Assembly: GCA_023205875.1 (NCBI GenBank)
Contig: CP060762.1
Location: 496,001-560,000 of the forward strand
Direction: 5' to 3'
Origin: Chloropicon primus
Lineage: Eukaryota > Chlorophyta > Chloropicophyceae > Chloropicales > Chloropicaceae
DNA length: 64,000 nt
Made by a program: the position numbers and the translations under genes. This document shows, piece by piece, positions 47,919 to 59,200 of this stretch. Under the pieces are notes generated by a model. The model was not told where the DNA came from, searched no databases, and saw only the letters and a program-made list of their open reading frames with translations. Numbering within the stretch: the stretch's first letter is position 1; each line of letters opens with the position of its first letter.

Positions 47919-50900
47919 ATGGAGACGCGTGCGAGCGGAAGGAAAGAGAAACACAGCAGCAGCAAGAAGGGCGTCGTCGTGTCTCGAGGGGACGAGAAGA
48001 AGAAGAGCAAGAAGGGGAGCACAAGCGGAGGAGGGGGAGCGGGGAAGAGGAGCAAGGCGAAGGGGAAGAAGCGAGGGAGGGAGGTGGGGATGGACAAGGG
48101 TGGGGAGGGTTCGGGTGGTCGCGCACCGGAGGCCATGGACACGGACGAGGTGGACGACGTGGGGGAGGGGAGTGCGAGGGGAGGGGCGAGCACGAGCGCT
48201 TTGAGTCACCACAGCGCCCTCCAGGGGCTCCTGAAGAAGCTAGGGGCGGGGTTGGAGGATTTGCTTCCGACGACGGGGGGCTCGGGGTCCGAAGGGCCTC
48301 ACGGTCTCTTCGGGGGTCCCGGGGGCCTGTTCGGGGGGGGGTCCTCCCTGTCGCATAGGCTGAAGCCCGTGCTGATCGGCTTGAAGAGCTTTGACGACGA
48401 GCAGAGGCAGCTTGGAGCGCTGACGGAGCTCTGCGACGTATTGACCGTGAGCTCGGAGGAAGTTTTGGTCGCCAGCTTCTCCTGCGAGGCTTTCTTGCCT
48501 CCTCTGGTGGACTTGTTGAGGTGCGAGCACAACCCGGACGTGGCCCTCTTCGCGGGGAGGGCCCTCACCACGCTGGCCGACCTCATGCCGCCCCGAATGG
48601 CTGTAGCAGGGATGCTGAGACTAGGAGCCGCGGACGCTTTTTGCGCCAAGCTCATGTGCGTGGAGTACATTGACGTGGCCGAGCAGAGCCTGCAGGCGCT
48701 GGAGAAGATAACTTCGGCGGGGGAGGAGCACGCTGGGCTGTGCATGCGCTCGGGGGGCGTGCAGGCCGTGCTCAGCTTCTTGGATTTCTTTCAGACGGGG
48801 GTGCAGAGGGTGGCGGTGAAGACGGCGGCGAACATGCTGGCGTGCGTGTCGTCCAAGCAGGACGTTGTCATGATAAAGGACGCCCTGCCCATCCTGGTCA
48901 ACCTCCTGTCGTACGGCGACGACAAGATCGTCGAGCACGCTTTCCTTGGACTCGCGAGGGCCCTCAAAGCGATTTGCTCCTGCATGGCCCGCTCCAAGCA
49001 GGGGGACGCCTTGAGAGACGAGTACACCTCCACCATTCTGTCGACCAAGATGCTTGACGAGATGTCAAAGCTGCTTCAGGTGTCAGAGTACGGCTCGATA
49101 AACTCCAGCCTGAGCACGTCCTCGTACTACGAGGCCGTCAGAAGCCTGGAAAAGTGCTGCAGCGAATCCGCCCTGCTGGCAGAGAGACTCTTGGAGCTCG
49201 ACGTCCCGGTGACTTGCATGAGACTACTCCAGACCTCAACGATGGGGTCCGCCTCGAGCACGGGGACCACCCCTATGACGTCCCCGAAGGGGGTTCCGAC
49301 GCCTTCTTCGACGGTGTCCCCCATGGTCTCCCCGAGCATAAGGTCGACTGAGAACACGATCTCCATCCTCAAGCTGGTGGACGCCATGCTTCCCGAGGTC
49401 CCGGAGAACGCGAGGGCCTTGGGGGTGGACAGCAAGCAGCTTTCTTTCAGCAGCTCCCCGGTGCCAACCATTCAGCCGGACATCGTGGAGGGGAAGGCCT
49501 GCAGAGTTTTGCTCCCCACCTTGTTCGCGATGGTGAGCTCGACCCTGGCCTACCAGATGAAGCACGTCTGCTTGTCTTGCATGAAGAAACTCCTTGTGTC
49601 CACAAGCTCTGACGGTTTGAAGGACATGCTGAGGGATCTCCCTGCTTCAAGCACTGTGGTGGGACTCCTTGCCAGCAAGGACTGCGCTGTGCGACTGGAT
49701 GCGATCTTCATGGCCAGCGTTCTGTTGGACAAGCTTCCCGACATCTTCATACGCTATTTCATGAAGGAGGGCGTGATGTTCAGCGTCAACAGGATTGTCG
49801 AAGAAGCAGAAGCCAGCGGCGTTCCGGAGTTTACTTTGGAAGACATGGTCGAGGAGGATGCTCCCACTACGAGCGGGCTAGGATTGGGCAGAGGCAGGTT
49901 GGGGCAGTCCGATGCTTTCGTCACACCAACAAGTACGTTGGAGACAAAGGTTTTGCAGGCCGCAAAAGAATTCCACTCCAAGTATGTCAAGGTGAGCGCG
50001 GAGTTCGGCATCAATTCGGAGGCCTTGCCTGAGGAGATGGAGGCCCTGCAGAAATTGGCGGGGAAAATTGAGAGCGGCGACTGTGGTGCGCTCTCAGCCT
50101 TCCTTGATCTGGTCCTCGCGGAGAACGGGGGCTTGTCGTCCTTTGAGCTCGTTCACGCGGGGTTGGAAAAGGCTTTGCTTGCCTACTTTCGTGGGGCAGA
50201 TGGCGAGGTGTGCTACGAGCGGATGAGCAAATTTGCCGAATGCTTCTCCGTCAGGGGGGACTCGGAGGACATTTTCAAGATGCTCTTGAAGCGCCTGCAT
50301 GAGATTGTGTCGTCAAGGGAGAAACTTCCCGTTCTGGCGTGCAAGTCTAGGCCTCCGCAATCATCGTCGATGAGATACCTCTTCCTCGAGCGAAGCCAGC
50401 CTTCTGATCGTTCCAACGAAGCCAATGGCTTTGCGGCTTTGGCACATCCCTTCAAGCTCCGCTTTGTGAGAGCCCAGGAGGAAAAGAAGCTTCGGGACTA
50501 TTCCTCAAACGTGGTCCTTGTGGAGCCACTCTCAACCTTCGAAGTCATCGAAGACTTTCTCAGAACGCGTGTTGAGCCTCCTCAGCGAAGCTCGGACGCC
50601 TTCAAGGCGAGGTCTCGCTCCTCTTTTGGGGATGACAAGCAGTCTTCCTCCAAGTCGAGCATTCTGACGAGGTCAAAGATGAAGCAGAAGAAGCAGGAGG
50701 AGGAGCAGCAGAAGAAGCTTTCTGACGACAAGCCAAGGAGGGTCACCCGGTCTGCAACAAAGCAGATGATGAGTGATGGGGCTGCACCCGAGGATGACGA
50801 CGATGAGGAAGAAGAAAAGTATCACAGCATGGACGAGGAGGAAATGCATGGCGGCTCTCACATGGAGGACGACCATCCGGATCTAGAAATGGAAGACGAG

Positions 50901-53105
50901 GAGGACCTTGATATGCTCGAGGATGACATGGAGGACGATATGGAGGACGATGATGACGAGTACGACAACCCCTTCCGATTCAGGAGAGACTCCGAGGTGC
51001 ACGAGGTTGACGTGGGAGAGTCTTCCAGCAAGGCAGAGGGCAGCAGATCAGACAATTATGCGGATAAGGCTGCCTCGAAGAGTTACAACTTGCAGTTCTT
51101 CCTGAATGGAAAGCTCATGAGCGCTCAGTCGAGCATTTTCCAAGCCGTGCTCCGAGCCAACGACGCCTTTGTGAATGCGGACGACCCGGAGAACAGCCAG
51201 CACGGCCCAAGCGTGTGGGAAAGGGTCCACACCTTCACTTACAAGAGGCAGGTGGCCTCCTCCGCAACTGAGCCTGATGCCAACCCTGCGAGGGGTGAGC
51301 AGAGCGGATCGCAGATTGTGAGCGTGAAAGATTTGGTTGGCAAATCGATTTCGGGGAGCAACGGAGGACTGGTCGAAGCGCTTGATAAGGACACTCTCGG
51401 GGCCTTGGACCTCATCAACATCCTCGTTTGGCTTCAAGGAAATCATTCCAGAGCATACGAGGGCAGCAGTCGGTTCTTGTTTCTCAATGGGGTTTCCCAG
51501 GAAGATCTCATTTCCCCCAGGCTCACTTCTAAGGTGTCGAGGCAGCTGCAGGACCTCCTGATTATCTGCGGCAAGTGCTTGCCCCCGTGGGTCCACAGCG
51601 TCGTGACGAACTACCCGATGGTCTTCCCATTTGACCTCAGGAGGCAGTACCTGCACCTGACTTTTCTGGGTGTCCCGCACGCTATCCAGTACCTGCTTCA
51701 GCAGATTCCCAACGGCGATAGCTTGAGGCAGGAGCTGAGGGACGTGCGCCTGGTCAGGAACAAGAGGCAGAAGGTTAGGATTTACAGGGACAAGCTCCTT
51801 GATTCTGCGTGCAAGGTTATGGAGCTGTATGGCAAGTCCCGGGCATCCCTTGAGGTGGAGTATCACGGCGAAGTCGGGACAGGTCTGGGCCCGACCCTGG
51901 AGTTTTACACACTGCTGTCCTCGGAACTCCAGAGGCGAACCCTGAACATCTGGCTGACGGCAGACAAGAAGAGCGAGCCTGCCATACCCAACAATGAGGT
52001 GGACATGGAAGTCAGTGGGCAGGAGTCCTCCGACATGGAGAGCGAGGGGTTGATCTTTGGGGAGATGGACAGCGTGTCCAACCCGGTGAGACGGCGGGAG
52101 ACCCTGCCGTCCGACAAAAGCAAAAAGGCGGACGCTAACGAATTTGTGGAGCCACTTGGAGATGGTTTGTTCCCCGTACCGAAATCAAAGGTAGGCAAGA
52201 GAGAGCTTGCCTACTTCAGGTTGCTCGGCACGGCCTTTGCGAAGGCTTTGTACGACGGCAGGCTGCTGGACATCTCTCTGTCCACGGCCTTTTGGAGGCG
52301 GGCGCTAGGGGAAGATTTGAGTATTTATGACCTGGCCTGCGTCGATGGCCAGATGAGCAAGTCCCTCACTAAGCTCTACGAGGCAGCGCACTCCGACTCG
52401 GAGCCAGGAAAGATGGACGGCGTCCCAATTGAGGACCTGGGTCTCTACTTCACTCTGCCGGGACACGACGGCTACGAGCTGTGCCCCAACGGGGCTGATC
52501 GATTGGTGACGGGGAAGAATGTCAGAGATTTTCTCGACAAAGTCCTTGACGCTTACTTCGGGAGTGGGACCGCGAAGCAGTTTTCCAAGTTCAGGGACGG
52601 CTTCGAGGAAGTTTTCCCTCTCGAGAAGCTGGCGATCTTCAAGACGGACGAAATCGACACCCTCTTCTGCGGTCAGACCGAGAAGTGGACGGTGGAGATG
52701 CTTTCGGACTGCCTCAAGTTCGACCACGGGTACACTGCGACGTCTCCTTACATCAAGCAGTTCCTTCACATTCTCGCGGACTTTGACTCGGAGGAGCAGA
52801 GGCAGTTCCTGAAATTCGTGACGGGGGCCCCAAGGCTCCCCCCCGGGGGGCTGAGCGCCTTGAACCCAAAGCTGACGATTGTGAGAAAGAACTTTTCGAG
52901 CGCCAGGGACAGCGCGGGCAACACCCCCAGGAGCGAGGGCATGCACACGCCAGTGAACGAGCTGGTGCTGGAGAACTACGACTTGCCGTCGGTCATGACT
53001 TGTGCCAACTACGTGAAGCTTCCACCGTACACCTCCCAGGCCGTCATGAGGGAGAAACTGATGTACGCCATGAAGGAGGGCCAGCACAGCTTCAACCTCA
53101 GTTGA
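47919..53105 (+). CDS. UPL3/TRIP12-type HECT E3 ubiquitin ligase
   Basis: 1728 aa, a single exon of over 5 kb. Seen: a basic Lys/Gly-rich leader (KEKHSSSKKGVVVSRGDEKK) likely to act as a nuclear signal; an armadillo-like region at about 150-650 (FDDEQRQLGALTELCDVL, ALPILVNLLSYGDDKIVEHA); a long acidic Asp/Glu-Met block near 960-1030; and a C-terminal HECT domain. The catalytic Cys is C1695 in VMTCANYVKLPPYTS, and the HECT N-lobe shows LEVEYHGEVGTGLGPTLEFY. Known: the UPL3/UPL4, UFD4 and TRIP12 group adds ubiquitin to N-degron/UFD substrates and, in plants, to transcription regulators. Length is close to Arabidopsis UPL3. Convergent with the sugar transporter, 121 bp between stops. Confidence 0.95.
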   Translation: METRASGRKEKHSSSKKGVVVSRGDEKKKSKKGSTSGGGGAGKRSKAKGKKRGREVGMDKGGEGSGGRAPEAMDTDEVDDVGEGSARGGASTSALSHHSALQGLLKKLGAGLEDLLPTTGGSGSEGPHGLFGGPGGLFGGGSSLSHRLKPVLIGLKSFDDEQRQLGALTELCDVLTVSSEEVLVASFSCEAFLPPLVDLLRCEHNPDVALFAGRALTTLADLMPPRMAVAGMLRLGAADAFCAKLMCVEYIDVAEQSLQALEKITSAGEEHAGLCMRSGGVQAVLSFLDFFQTGVQRVAVKTAANMLACVSSKQDVVMIKDALPILVNLLSYGDDKIVEHAFLGLARALKAICSCMARSKQGDALRDEYTSTILSTKMLDEMSKLLQVSEYGSINSSLSTSSYYEAVRSLEKCCSESALLAERLLELDVPVTCMRLLQTSTMGSASSTGTTPMTSPKGVPTPSSTVSPMVSPSIRSTENTISILKLVDAMLPEVPENARALGVDSKQLSFSSSPVPTIQPDIVEGKACRVLLPTLFAMVSSTLAYQMKHVCLSCMKKLLVSTSSDGLKDMLRDLPASSTVVGLLASKDCAVRLDAIFMASVLLDKLPDIFIRYFMKEGVMFSVNRIVEEAEASGVPEFTLEDMVEEDAPTTSGLGLGRGRLGQSDAFVTPTSTLETKVLQAAKEFHSKYVKVSAEFGINSEALPEEMEALQKLAGKIESGDCGALSAFLDLVLAENGGLSSFELVHAGLEKALLAYFRGADGEVCYERMSKFAECFSVRGDSEDIFKMLLKRLHEIVSSREKLPVLACKSRPPQSSSMRYLFLERSQPSDRSNEANGFAALAHPFKLRFVRAQEEKKLRDYSSNVVLVEPLSTFEVIEDFLRTRVEPPQRSSDAFKARSRSSFGDDKQSSSKSSILTRSKMKQKKQEEEQQKKLSDDKPRRVTRSATKQMMSDGAAPEDDDDEEEEKYHSMDEEEMHGGSHMEDDHPDLEMEDEEDLDMLEDDMEDDMEDDDDEYDNPFRFRRDSEVHEVDVGESSSKAEGSRSDNYADKAASKSYNLQFFLNGKLMSAQSSIFQAVLRANDAFVNADDPENSQHGPSVWERVHTFTYKRQVASSATEPDANPARGEQSGSQIVSVKDLVGKSISGSNGGLVEALDKDTLGALDLINILVWLQGNHSRAYEGSSRFLFLNGVSQEDLISPRLTSKVSRQLQDLLIICGKCLPPWVHSVVTNYPMVFPFDLRRQYLHLTFLGVPHAIQYLLQQIPNGDSLRQELRDVRLVRNKRQKVRIYRDKLLDSACKVMELYGKSRASLEVEYHGEVGTGLGPTLEFYTLLSSELQRRTLNIWLTADKKSEPAIPNNEVDMEVSGQESSDMESEGLIFGEMDSVSNPVRRRETLPSDKSKKADANEFVEPLGDGLFPVPKSKVGKRELAYFRLLGTAFAKALYDGRLLDISLSTAFWRRALGEDLSIYDLACVDGQMSKSLTKLYEAAHSDSEPGKMDGVPIEDLGLYFTLPGHDGYELCPNGADRLVTGKNVRDFLDKVLDAYFGSGTAKQFSKFRDGFEEVFPLEKLAIFKTDEIDTLFCGQTEKWTVEMLSDCLKFDHGYTATSPYIKQFLHILADFDSEEQRQFLKFVTGAPRLPPGGLSALNPKLTIVRKNFSSARDSAGNTPRSEGMHTPVNELVLENYDLPSVMTCANYVKLPPYTSQAVMREKLMYAMKEGQHSFNLS

Positions 53106-53226
53106 GGGAAAGAAAATACGTAACGGCTAAAGAGAGAAAACTCGTAGCAATACATTCCTAAATCTTGATTTTTTCTTTGTTTATTTCCAGCTGTGCACAA
53201 CGGTGAAGCCCGGAGCCAGGGAGCCT

Positions 53227-54834
53227 TCACAGCTTGCCCTCGGGCGACTCGACCTCCGCGGCGACGTTCTTTCTCCTGCGCAGGTCCGTGGCATTCTGCT
53301 TGATGTACTCCTTCATGGGAAGATCGAACTTGGCCTCCATCTCCTCGAGTGGCACGTTGTTGGTCTCCGGGAGCAGGAACCACAGGAGCGGAATGCCGAT
53401 GAGGTTCAAGATCGCATAGATAAACATCAGAGGGATGAAGCCGATGGTGCTCACCCCGATCGGCGTGGTGTAGGTCACAATGAAGGTGAACGCAAAGTTG
53501 TCGAAGGTGGCCAAGCCTGTTCCCTTTCCCCGGAGCCTCAGTGGGAAGACTTCGTTCGGAATGATCCAGCCGTTCGGGCCCCACGCGAACTGGAAGCACG
53601 CGCAGTACAAGCAGCTCAGGACGACGATTCCGTAAGCCAGCGGCTTGGTTACCGGGTCGATGATGAAGCCAGGGATGCAGACGGCAAGCAGGATCACGAA
53701 GATGGCGCAGCTAGTGTACACCAGGCCCCTCTTCCTCCCCAAGCGGTTTCCGAGCCAGAACACCGTGATCCAAGAAGCGACCCAGTTGGTGGCGTTCTGG
53801 GCGATTGCGACCCCCAAGCCGTTCAAGCACATGTCGTTGAAGATGGTGACGCTGAAGGTCATGAAGACGTTGATTCCGGTGAGCTGCTGCATGATCGGCA
53901 CCGCGAGAGCCACCATCGTCGCGAGCCTGACCTTGCTCGAAAAGAGGTCCGCGAAGGACGAGGTCATGGACTTCTCCACCTCGACCTCCGACTCGATCTC
54001 CCTCATCTCGGCCTCGGTGACCTCCGAGCCCGCCTCCCCCCTCAACCTCGAGAGAACCTCCCTCGCCTTCTCGGTCTGGCCGCTCTTGAAGAGCCAGCGT
54101 GGCGACTCCGGGATGCCGATCATGGCGATCGCCATGACGAGGGCGATGACCAGCTGCAGTCCGACCTCGATCCTCCAAGTGTAGTCCGCCTCCTTGGGGA
54201 TCACGGCCTGCATGATGGGGCACCAGATGGTCGCAAAGAGCGCGCCGGTGGTGATCCCGAGCTGGAACGTCGTCCCCAGCCCGCCCCTCAGGTGGTGGGG
54301 AGCGATCTCGCTGATGTACACTGGGACGACGGAGGCGAGGACGCCGACGGACACGCCCGCGATCATGCGGCCGGCCATCAGCATGCCGTAGTCAATCGCC
54401 CCCGTCTGCAGGGCGGCCCCCACGAAGAAGACCAGCATTCCGAGCCAGAGCGTCTTGTACCTCCCGAACCTGTCGTTAAGCGCTCCCGCGAAGGGGGCGG
54501 ACACGGCGCAGCCAATCGGATAAAGGGAGTTGACCAGACCCAGGCGGTTGCTGACCCACAGGGGGTCCTTCTCGCCGGTCCCGCAGGTGTCCGGCGCGAA
54601 CGGCATCCCCATTTGCGTGCGGAAGTCGTCCTCCGGGAGGATGGCATTCATCACGTTCTGGTCGAAACCGAACAGGAAGCCGGCCGTGGCCCCGATGACG
54701 ACGGCCGCCACGGCGTACCTCGTCAGCTTCTGCTTCTTGCCCTCAAAGAGGTCCTCCACGTGCTGCAGGGACCCCAGGGAGCGCGCGGACACGATGTCCA
54801 TCGCGTCCATCTTCTTCATCTCTTGGACGGACAT
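53227..54834 (-). CDS. MFS sugar porter (hexose or polyol/H+ symporter)
   Basis: 535 aa, no introns, twelve membrane helices. Sugar-porter motifs in order: GFLFGFDQNVMNAIL in TM1, NDRFGRYKTLW (loop 2-3 D-R-x-G-R), PVYISEIAPHHLRGGL, PESPRWLFKSGQ after TM6, PIMQQLTGINVFM in TM7, FAWGPNGWIIPNEVFPLRLR, and PETNNVPLEEME at the end. The QQLTGIN and PETxxxPLEE blocks mark hexose/H+ symporters such as algal HUP and plant STP proteins. Direction and exact sugar cannot be read from sequence. The start MSVQEMKKMDAMD is hydrophilic, so there is no organelle leader. Confidence 0.94.
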   Translation of the reverse strand: MSVQEMKKMDAMDIVSARSLGSLQHVEDLFEGKKQKLTRYAVAAVVIGATAGFLFGFDQNVMNAILPEDDFRTQMGMPFAPDTCGTGEKDPLWVSNRLGLVNSLYPIGCAVSAPFAGALNDRFGRYKTLWLGMLVFFVGAALQTGAIDYGMLMAGRMIAGVSVGVLASVVPVYISEIAPHHLRGGLGTTFQLGITTGALFATIWCPIMQAVIPKEADYTWRIEVGLQLVIALVMAIAMIGIPESPRWLFKSGQTEKAREVLSRLRGEAGSEVTEAEMREIESEVEVEKSMTSSFADLFSSKVRLATMVALAVPIMQQLTGINVFMTFSVTIFNDMCLNGLGVAIAQNATNWVASWITVFWLGNRLGRKRGLVYTSCAIFVILLAVCIPGFIIDPVTKPLAYGIVVLSCLYCACFQFAWGPNGWIIPNEVFPLRLRGKGTGLATFDNFAFTFIVTYTTPIGVSTIGFIPLMFIYAILNLIGIPLLWFLLPETNNVPLEEMEAKFDLPMKEYIKQNATDLRRRKNVAAEVESPEGKL

Positions 54835-56274
54835 GACTCAACTCAAGAGAGTATACTGTGTGTTGGTGCTGGTTGTGCGTTTTTGAGCGTTACGCGTACT
54901 CGGTCGACGGCGGCAACAAGTGGCAAGTGGCAAGTTGCGTTACGCGAATGGAAGGGAATGGATGGTTGCCCCGAACGCGTAATCGGTCGACGGCGTCGAA
55001 CTCTGAACTGAAAATGGCTTCTCAATTGGCGGCGAACCATACCTCAACCCTCGTCCAGGATCACGGTTTTAGCAGGATCGTGACTGTAGCGGATAAGAAT
55101 TTTATCCTAATCATCACCAGATATTTTCGGCAAGAGAGAGAGAGAGAGAGAGAGGCGTCATGACGAGAACACTTGGTGCCAAGAAACGGCCGACAAAAAA
55201 GCAGACACATCGTTTCGGGATAGGGTCGGAACCTGCCTTGACGCACAAGCACGAGGGAAGACAACAAGCTCTTCATGAGGAGTTGCCGGGGGAGAAGACG
55301 TATCGACCCAAGGTGTTTTGCTACATATATGGCTATTCCTGGAAAGGCGGTGTCACCGTCAAAAGCGAGCGATGTTTGGCACAAGCATAAGGAGGCCGTC
55401 GAACAAGAAGAAGGAGGAGGAGGAGGAGGAGAGGGGGGCGAGGGGGAGGGGACGGGGGCTCTGCTGCTGCTGGTGGAGGAGGAGGAGGACGAACAGGGAG
55501 AGGAGGAGGAGGGGACGAGGGAGGGTTGTCCTCAGGTGCCATGGACATGGACGTGGACGGAGAGTCTGTGCAGAGTTTCTTGACGGGCTCCACCACCATC
55601 ATCGAAGAGGAGAGCGACAGTGAGGAGGATAGTGGTGGTGAGGATTCGTCTTTTCAGCCTGGGCCTCTCACTCTCACGCTCTCTGCTGTGTTGGATTGGG
55701 TTGTCCTAACGGTGATGTCGCGGCGAGCTTTGAGTGAGGAGGATCCACAAGCTATCCCACGATCACCCGATCCAAAGCCTTTGCCGTTATAAAGTTGGGT
55801 CGCCGGTCCCTTCGCGCTCTCGTCGTCGTCCGTCGTCCGTCGTCGTGGCACGAAAACACGCGGTTGATGATCCCACGACCTGGTCGTCGTTCGTGGCTTT
55901 GCTCTGGGATCAACCACATTCCATCCGGGATCCATCGCCGTCGTTGTCCTGTCGTGTCCCTCAGGACAGTGCCACACCCCGTGGACGTCTGGTGTGAAGT
56001 CCGTCACTCCCAAAACTCAGAGTACTCCTCCGTCCCTCTCCCTCCCCCTCGGTCAAACAGCGAGGTCTTTCCTGCAGGAGAGAGAAGTTACCCCCTCAAA
56101 GGGATCAAAGTGGTTCTCCCTTGTAATGGGACCACTTTCGTTTCTGTGGGACCACGTCTCTCGTAGAATTACGAGGAGGAAGAAAGTCGTTGATGACGAG
56201 CAGGAGAAGAGGAGGAGACATCACAAGGCAAGGTCGTCTTGGTGTGTTATCGATATCCATTACTCCTGTCCAAG
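54835..56274. promoter_or_regulatory. Long divergent region between the sugar transporter and SPAG17
   Basis: 1.44 kb, the longest gap. It holds a 27-bp imperfect repeat (54891-54917 and 54974-55001, core TCGGTCGACGGCG), two GCGTTACGCG words (54887 and 54937), a GA run (55135-55153), and GTTATAAAG at about 55788-55796, which could be a TATA-like site. It also contains an unresolved possible coding stretch (55160-55792). Confidence 0.45.
55160..55792 (+). other. Possible small gene, unresolved
   Basis: A 76-codon ORF at 55160-55390 begins MTRTLGAKKRPTKKQTHRFG and is basic and unlike repeat. In the same frame after its stop come an Arg/Gly-rich stretch and then, from an ATG at 55541, MDMDVDGESVQSFLTGSTTI and an acidic EEESDSEEDSGGED run to a stop at 55792. 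GGA triplets dominate 55410-55520. No exon join I tried gives a clean frame with good splice sites. It may be one disordered protein gene with an intron, two small ORFs, or leader DNA with chance frames. Confidence 0.25.
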
Positions 56275-59200
56275 ATGGCGGCCGAGCAGGAGGACCACGA
56301 CCTGAGCGATGGTGCGGGTGGAACTTCTTCTTCCTTGGCAGTGCCCCGGTTGGCGTACCACGCCGTCCCGGTGCTGCTCCTGAACGACGAGGGGGACTTG
56401 AGTGAATTTGATATTAGGGACAAGCTAAGGGTGTGCTTCGAGGAGAGCGAGGAGGAGAGCGACAAGGAGACGCAATTGAAGGTGCTGACGCAGGAGGACA
56501 TCGATTCCCTCGTCGTGGACGGGGAGGAGAAGGGACAGGTGGCCTTCAGCACGCTGGTGGAGCGGCAAATCGACAAGGACGTCGCTGCCCTGGAGAAGGA
56601 GCTGTGGGAGAAGGCGGAGCACGCGAGGATAGAGAGGGAGGAGGCCGAGAAGGCTGCCAAAGCGGCGGAGGAGGGTGGAGGGGACGATGGCGCCGCCAAT
56701 CCGGAGGAGGCTGCCAACACGGAGGAGGCCCAGGAGGAGGACGACGCCCAACCTGCGCCCCAGGAGCCTCCTCCGGAGGTCGTCGTGAGCAAGACTTGCC
56801 TGTACATCTGCAAGTACGCCCTGAGCGAGAGGGAGATGGAGGGAGCCTCGTCCCAGTCCCTGAGGTACCCCCTGTCCGCACTGGCTTACGTCCACGGCAA
56901 GGTGGAGGAGCCCGAGGCCGCGGAGGGGGAGGAGCCGGTGGCCAGGGAGCCGAACGAGGTGGAGAAGCTCTTCAAGCGACTGAAGGAGGTGTCGGTGACG
57001 GAGGCGCCGAACACTTGGACGCTGGACGTCGCCCTCATCGAGTGCGAGGCCGAGGAGCAGTCGAGCTACGAGTCCCTCAAGAGGGACCTTCTCAAGGTCT
57101 CGAGCTGCGTCGGGGTTCTCAAGGGCTGGCAAGACTCCACCTTGTTCCTGAACGTGCCCGACCACGAGGAAGTCAGGCTGGGTTACTACAAGCAGCTCGC
57201 CGACAGCGTGCCCCTTTCCTCGTGCTCGGTGCCCGTGCTGCTGCACTGCATGCTGGAGCAAGTGGCCCAGAACGCCGAGAGCGACGTCAAGGTGAGCCCG
57301 GAGAAGTCCCTCGCGGACAAGGCCGGGGAGCTCTTCGACTCGATCATCGGCGGGATGGAGGAGGACCCCGAGCCCGTGGAGAAGGACAAGGTCGATGTGG
57401 TCTTCGAGCTGAGCCAGACTCTCAAGGGCTCGCCCCGCAAGTCGAGGAAGAAGGCCGCCAAGTTCGCCCTCTTGGAGACCAAGGAGGTCGAGGAGCGCAT
57501 GTGCAAGCTCACGGGGATCCCGGGCACGGGAAGCTTCGGCGCTGACGGCGGAAAGGCCGCGATCTCCCAGGAGGACAGGGCCACGAGGATGACCTCGAGG
57601 GAGTACTTCTGCGAGAAGCATGCCCTGCCCCTGTCGACGCTCGAGCACCGCGAGCAGCTCTCGGAGGCGGCGGGGTGCCTTCCGGAGGCCCACAAGTCCC
57701 ACAGGGAGAACATCCTGGGTAGGAGGCACGTCGAGATCTTGGACGCCGGGAGCGCAGCCCAGAGCATCATGCACTCCTCCCGTGTTCTACCAAGTCTCAA
57801 GTCCAAGTACCTGGACTTGGAGGACGCCACCCTCCTGGTCCTGTCCGCGAGTTCCAAGGAGGACGCCAAGCCAAACCCAAGCCTCCCCCTGCCAGTGAGG
57901 CTGCAGGACGCGTACAACGGCCAGGACACCGCCGACTCGTCGTCCTGGCCCGAGTACGTGTACGACATATGCATCCCGGTAACGGACATCATGGAGAGGA
58001 ACACGCCCAAGGAGATCTATCCTTGCGAGGGGTCCCGGGTCTGCACGTATTCCGACGATGCTTGGACGCTGTGCAAGGGCATCAACACCCTGCACTACAG
58101 CGAAAAGGGCCTCCAAGGGACGACGATCGATGGAAGCTCCGTCGTGATCTCCGGCTCGGACACGCAGGTGGTCCTGGAAGAGGGAGTCGTCCTGAGCATC
58201 AACGAGGACGGCACCCTGGCCTTCACCCACGTGGAGGAGCAAGAGGAGTCTTGCTGGACAATCTTGCGCAACGGCACGGTCGTCAAGTCGGAGTTCAAGA
58301 CCGGGAAGAAGGTCGTGATGCTCCCCGACGGATGCATCGGCAAGTACGAGTCCGACACCGAGACGTGGACGAGGGTGAACTCCAAGGGGGAGCAGTGGAG
58401 CGAGAGGCCAGCGCCTCCCCAGGCTGCCAAGACGGAACCAGAGGAGGGAGCCGAGGAGGGCACCGCCGAGCCGGCAGAGGCAGAGGCAGAGGCCGCCGCC
58501 GAAGAAGAAGCGGAGGCCGAGGAAGGGGAGAAGGTCGAGGAGGAGAAGGTCGAGGAGGAGAAGGCGCCAGAGTTCGAGAGGGTCGGCCTGCCAACCTTGT
58601 CCATCGCCAGAGTAAGAGACCCGGACACGGGTGCTTACGTTCTCACCAGGGAAGATTTGACTATGATGATCCAGTACGAGGAAGGCCACAAGCTCTCCCT
58701 GTTCTCCGACGGCACCAGGATGATCACCTATTCCTCTGGGGTCTGGGAAACCATGCTCCAGCTGAAGAACATCAGTCTCCTGTTCAAGGGAGACGGGAAC
58801 CAGATCAGCATCGGGAAGCTTACGGTCGACAAGGCCGAGGAAGGGGGCATCAGCATCAAGATACCATTCGACTCCTCTGTGCTCGAGGTGGAGAAGAGCG
58901 GAGAGGACGCCATCTTTGTCAAGCTGGGTGACTTCCACGTGGACGTGGGATCGGGGTCCCTGCGCCACCAGGGCAAGGTCCTGTGGGAGAAGTCTTCCTC
59001 CCAGGCGCAGCAGGAGGAGGAAGTGAAGGCCGCTGAATCTTCTGCTGCCGCCGCAGGCGAGGAGGGAAGCGCCGCCGAGAACGAGGACGAGAATGCGGAA
59101 GCTCCCGGGGAAGAGGAAAAGGTGGAGGAAGAGGGCAAGGAGCCCGCCGAGGAGGAAGGGGGCGAGGAAAATGCGGACCAGGGAGAGGATCAGCAGGCGG

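Noticed and set aside
53203-55011. 602-residue plus-strand open frame over the sugar transporter, and similar long antisense frames over the AGC kinase (23648-25480) and SPAG17 (57787-59547)
   Set aside because: All lie opposite clearly recognised genes and have shadow-type composition.
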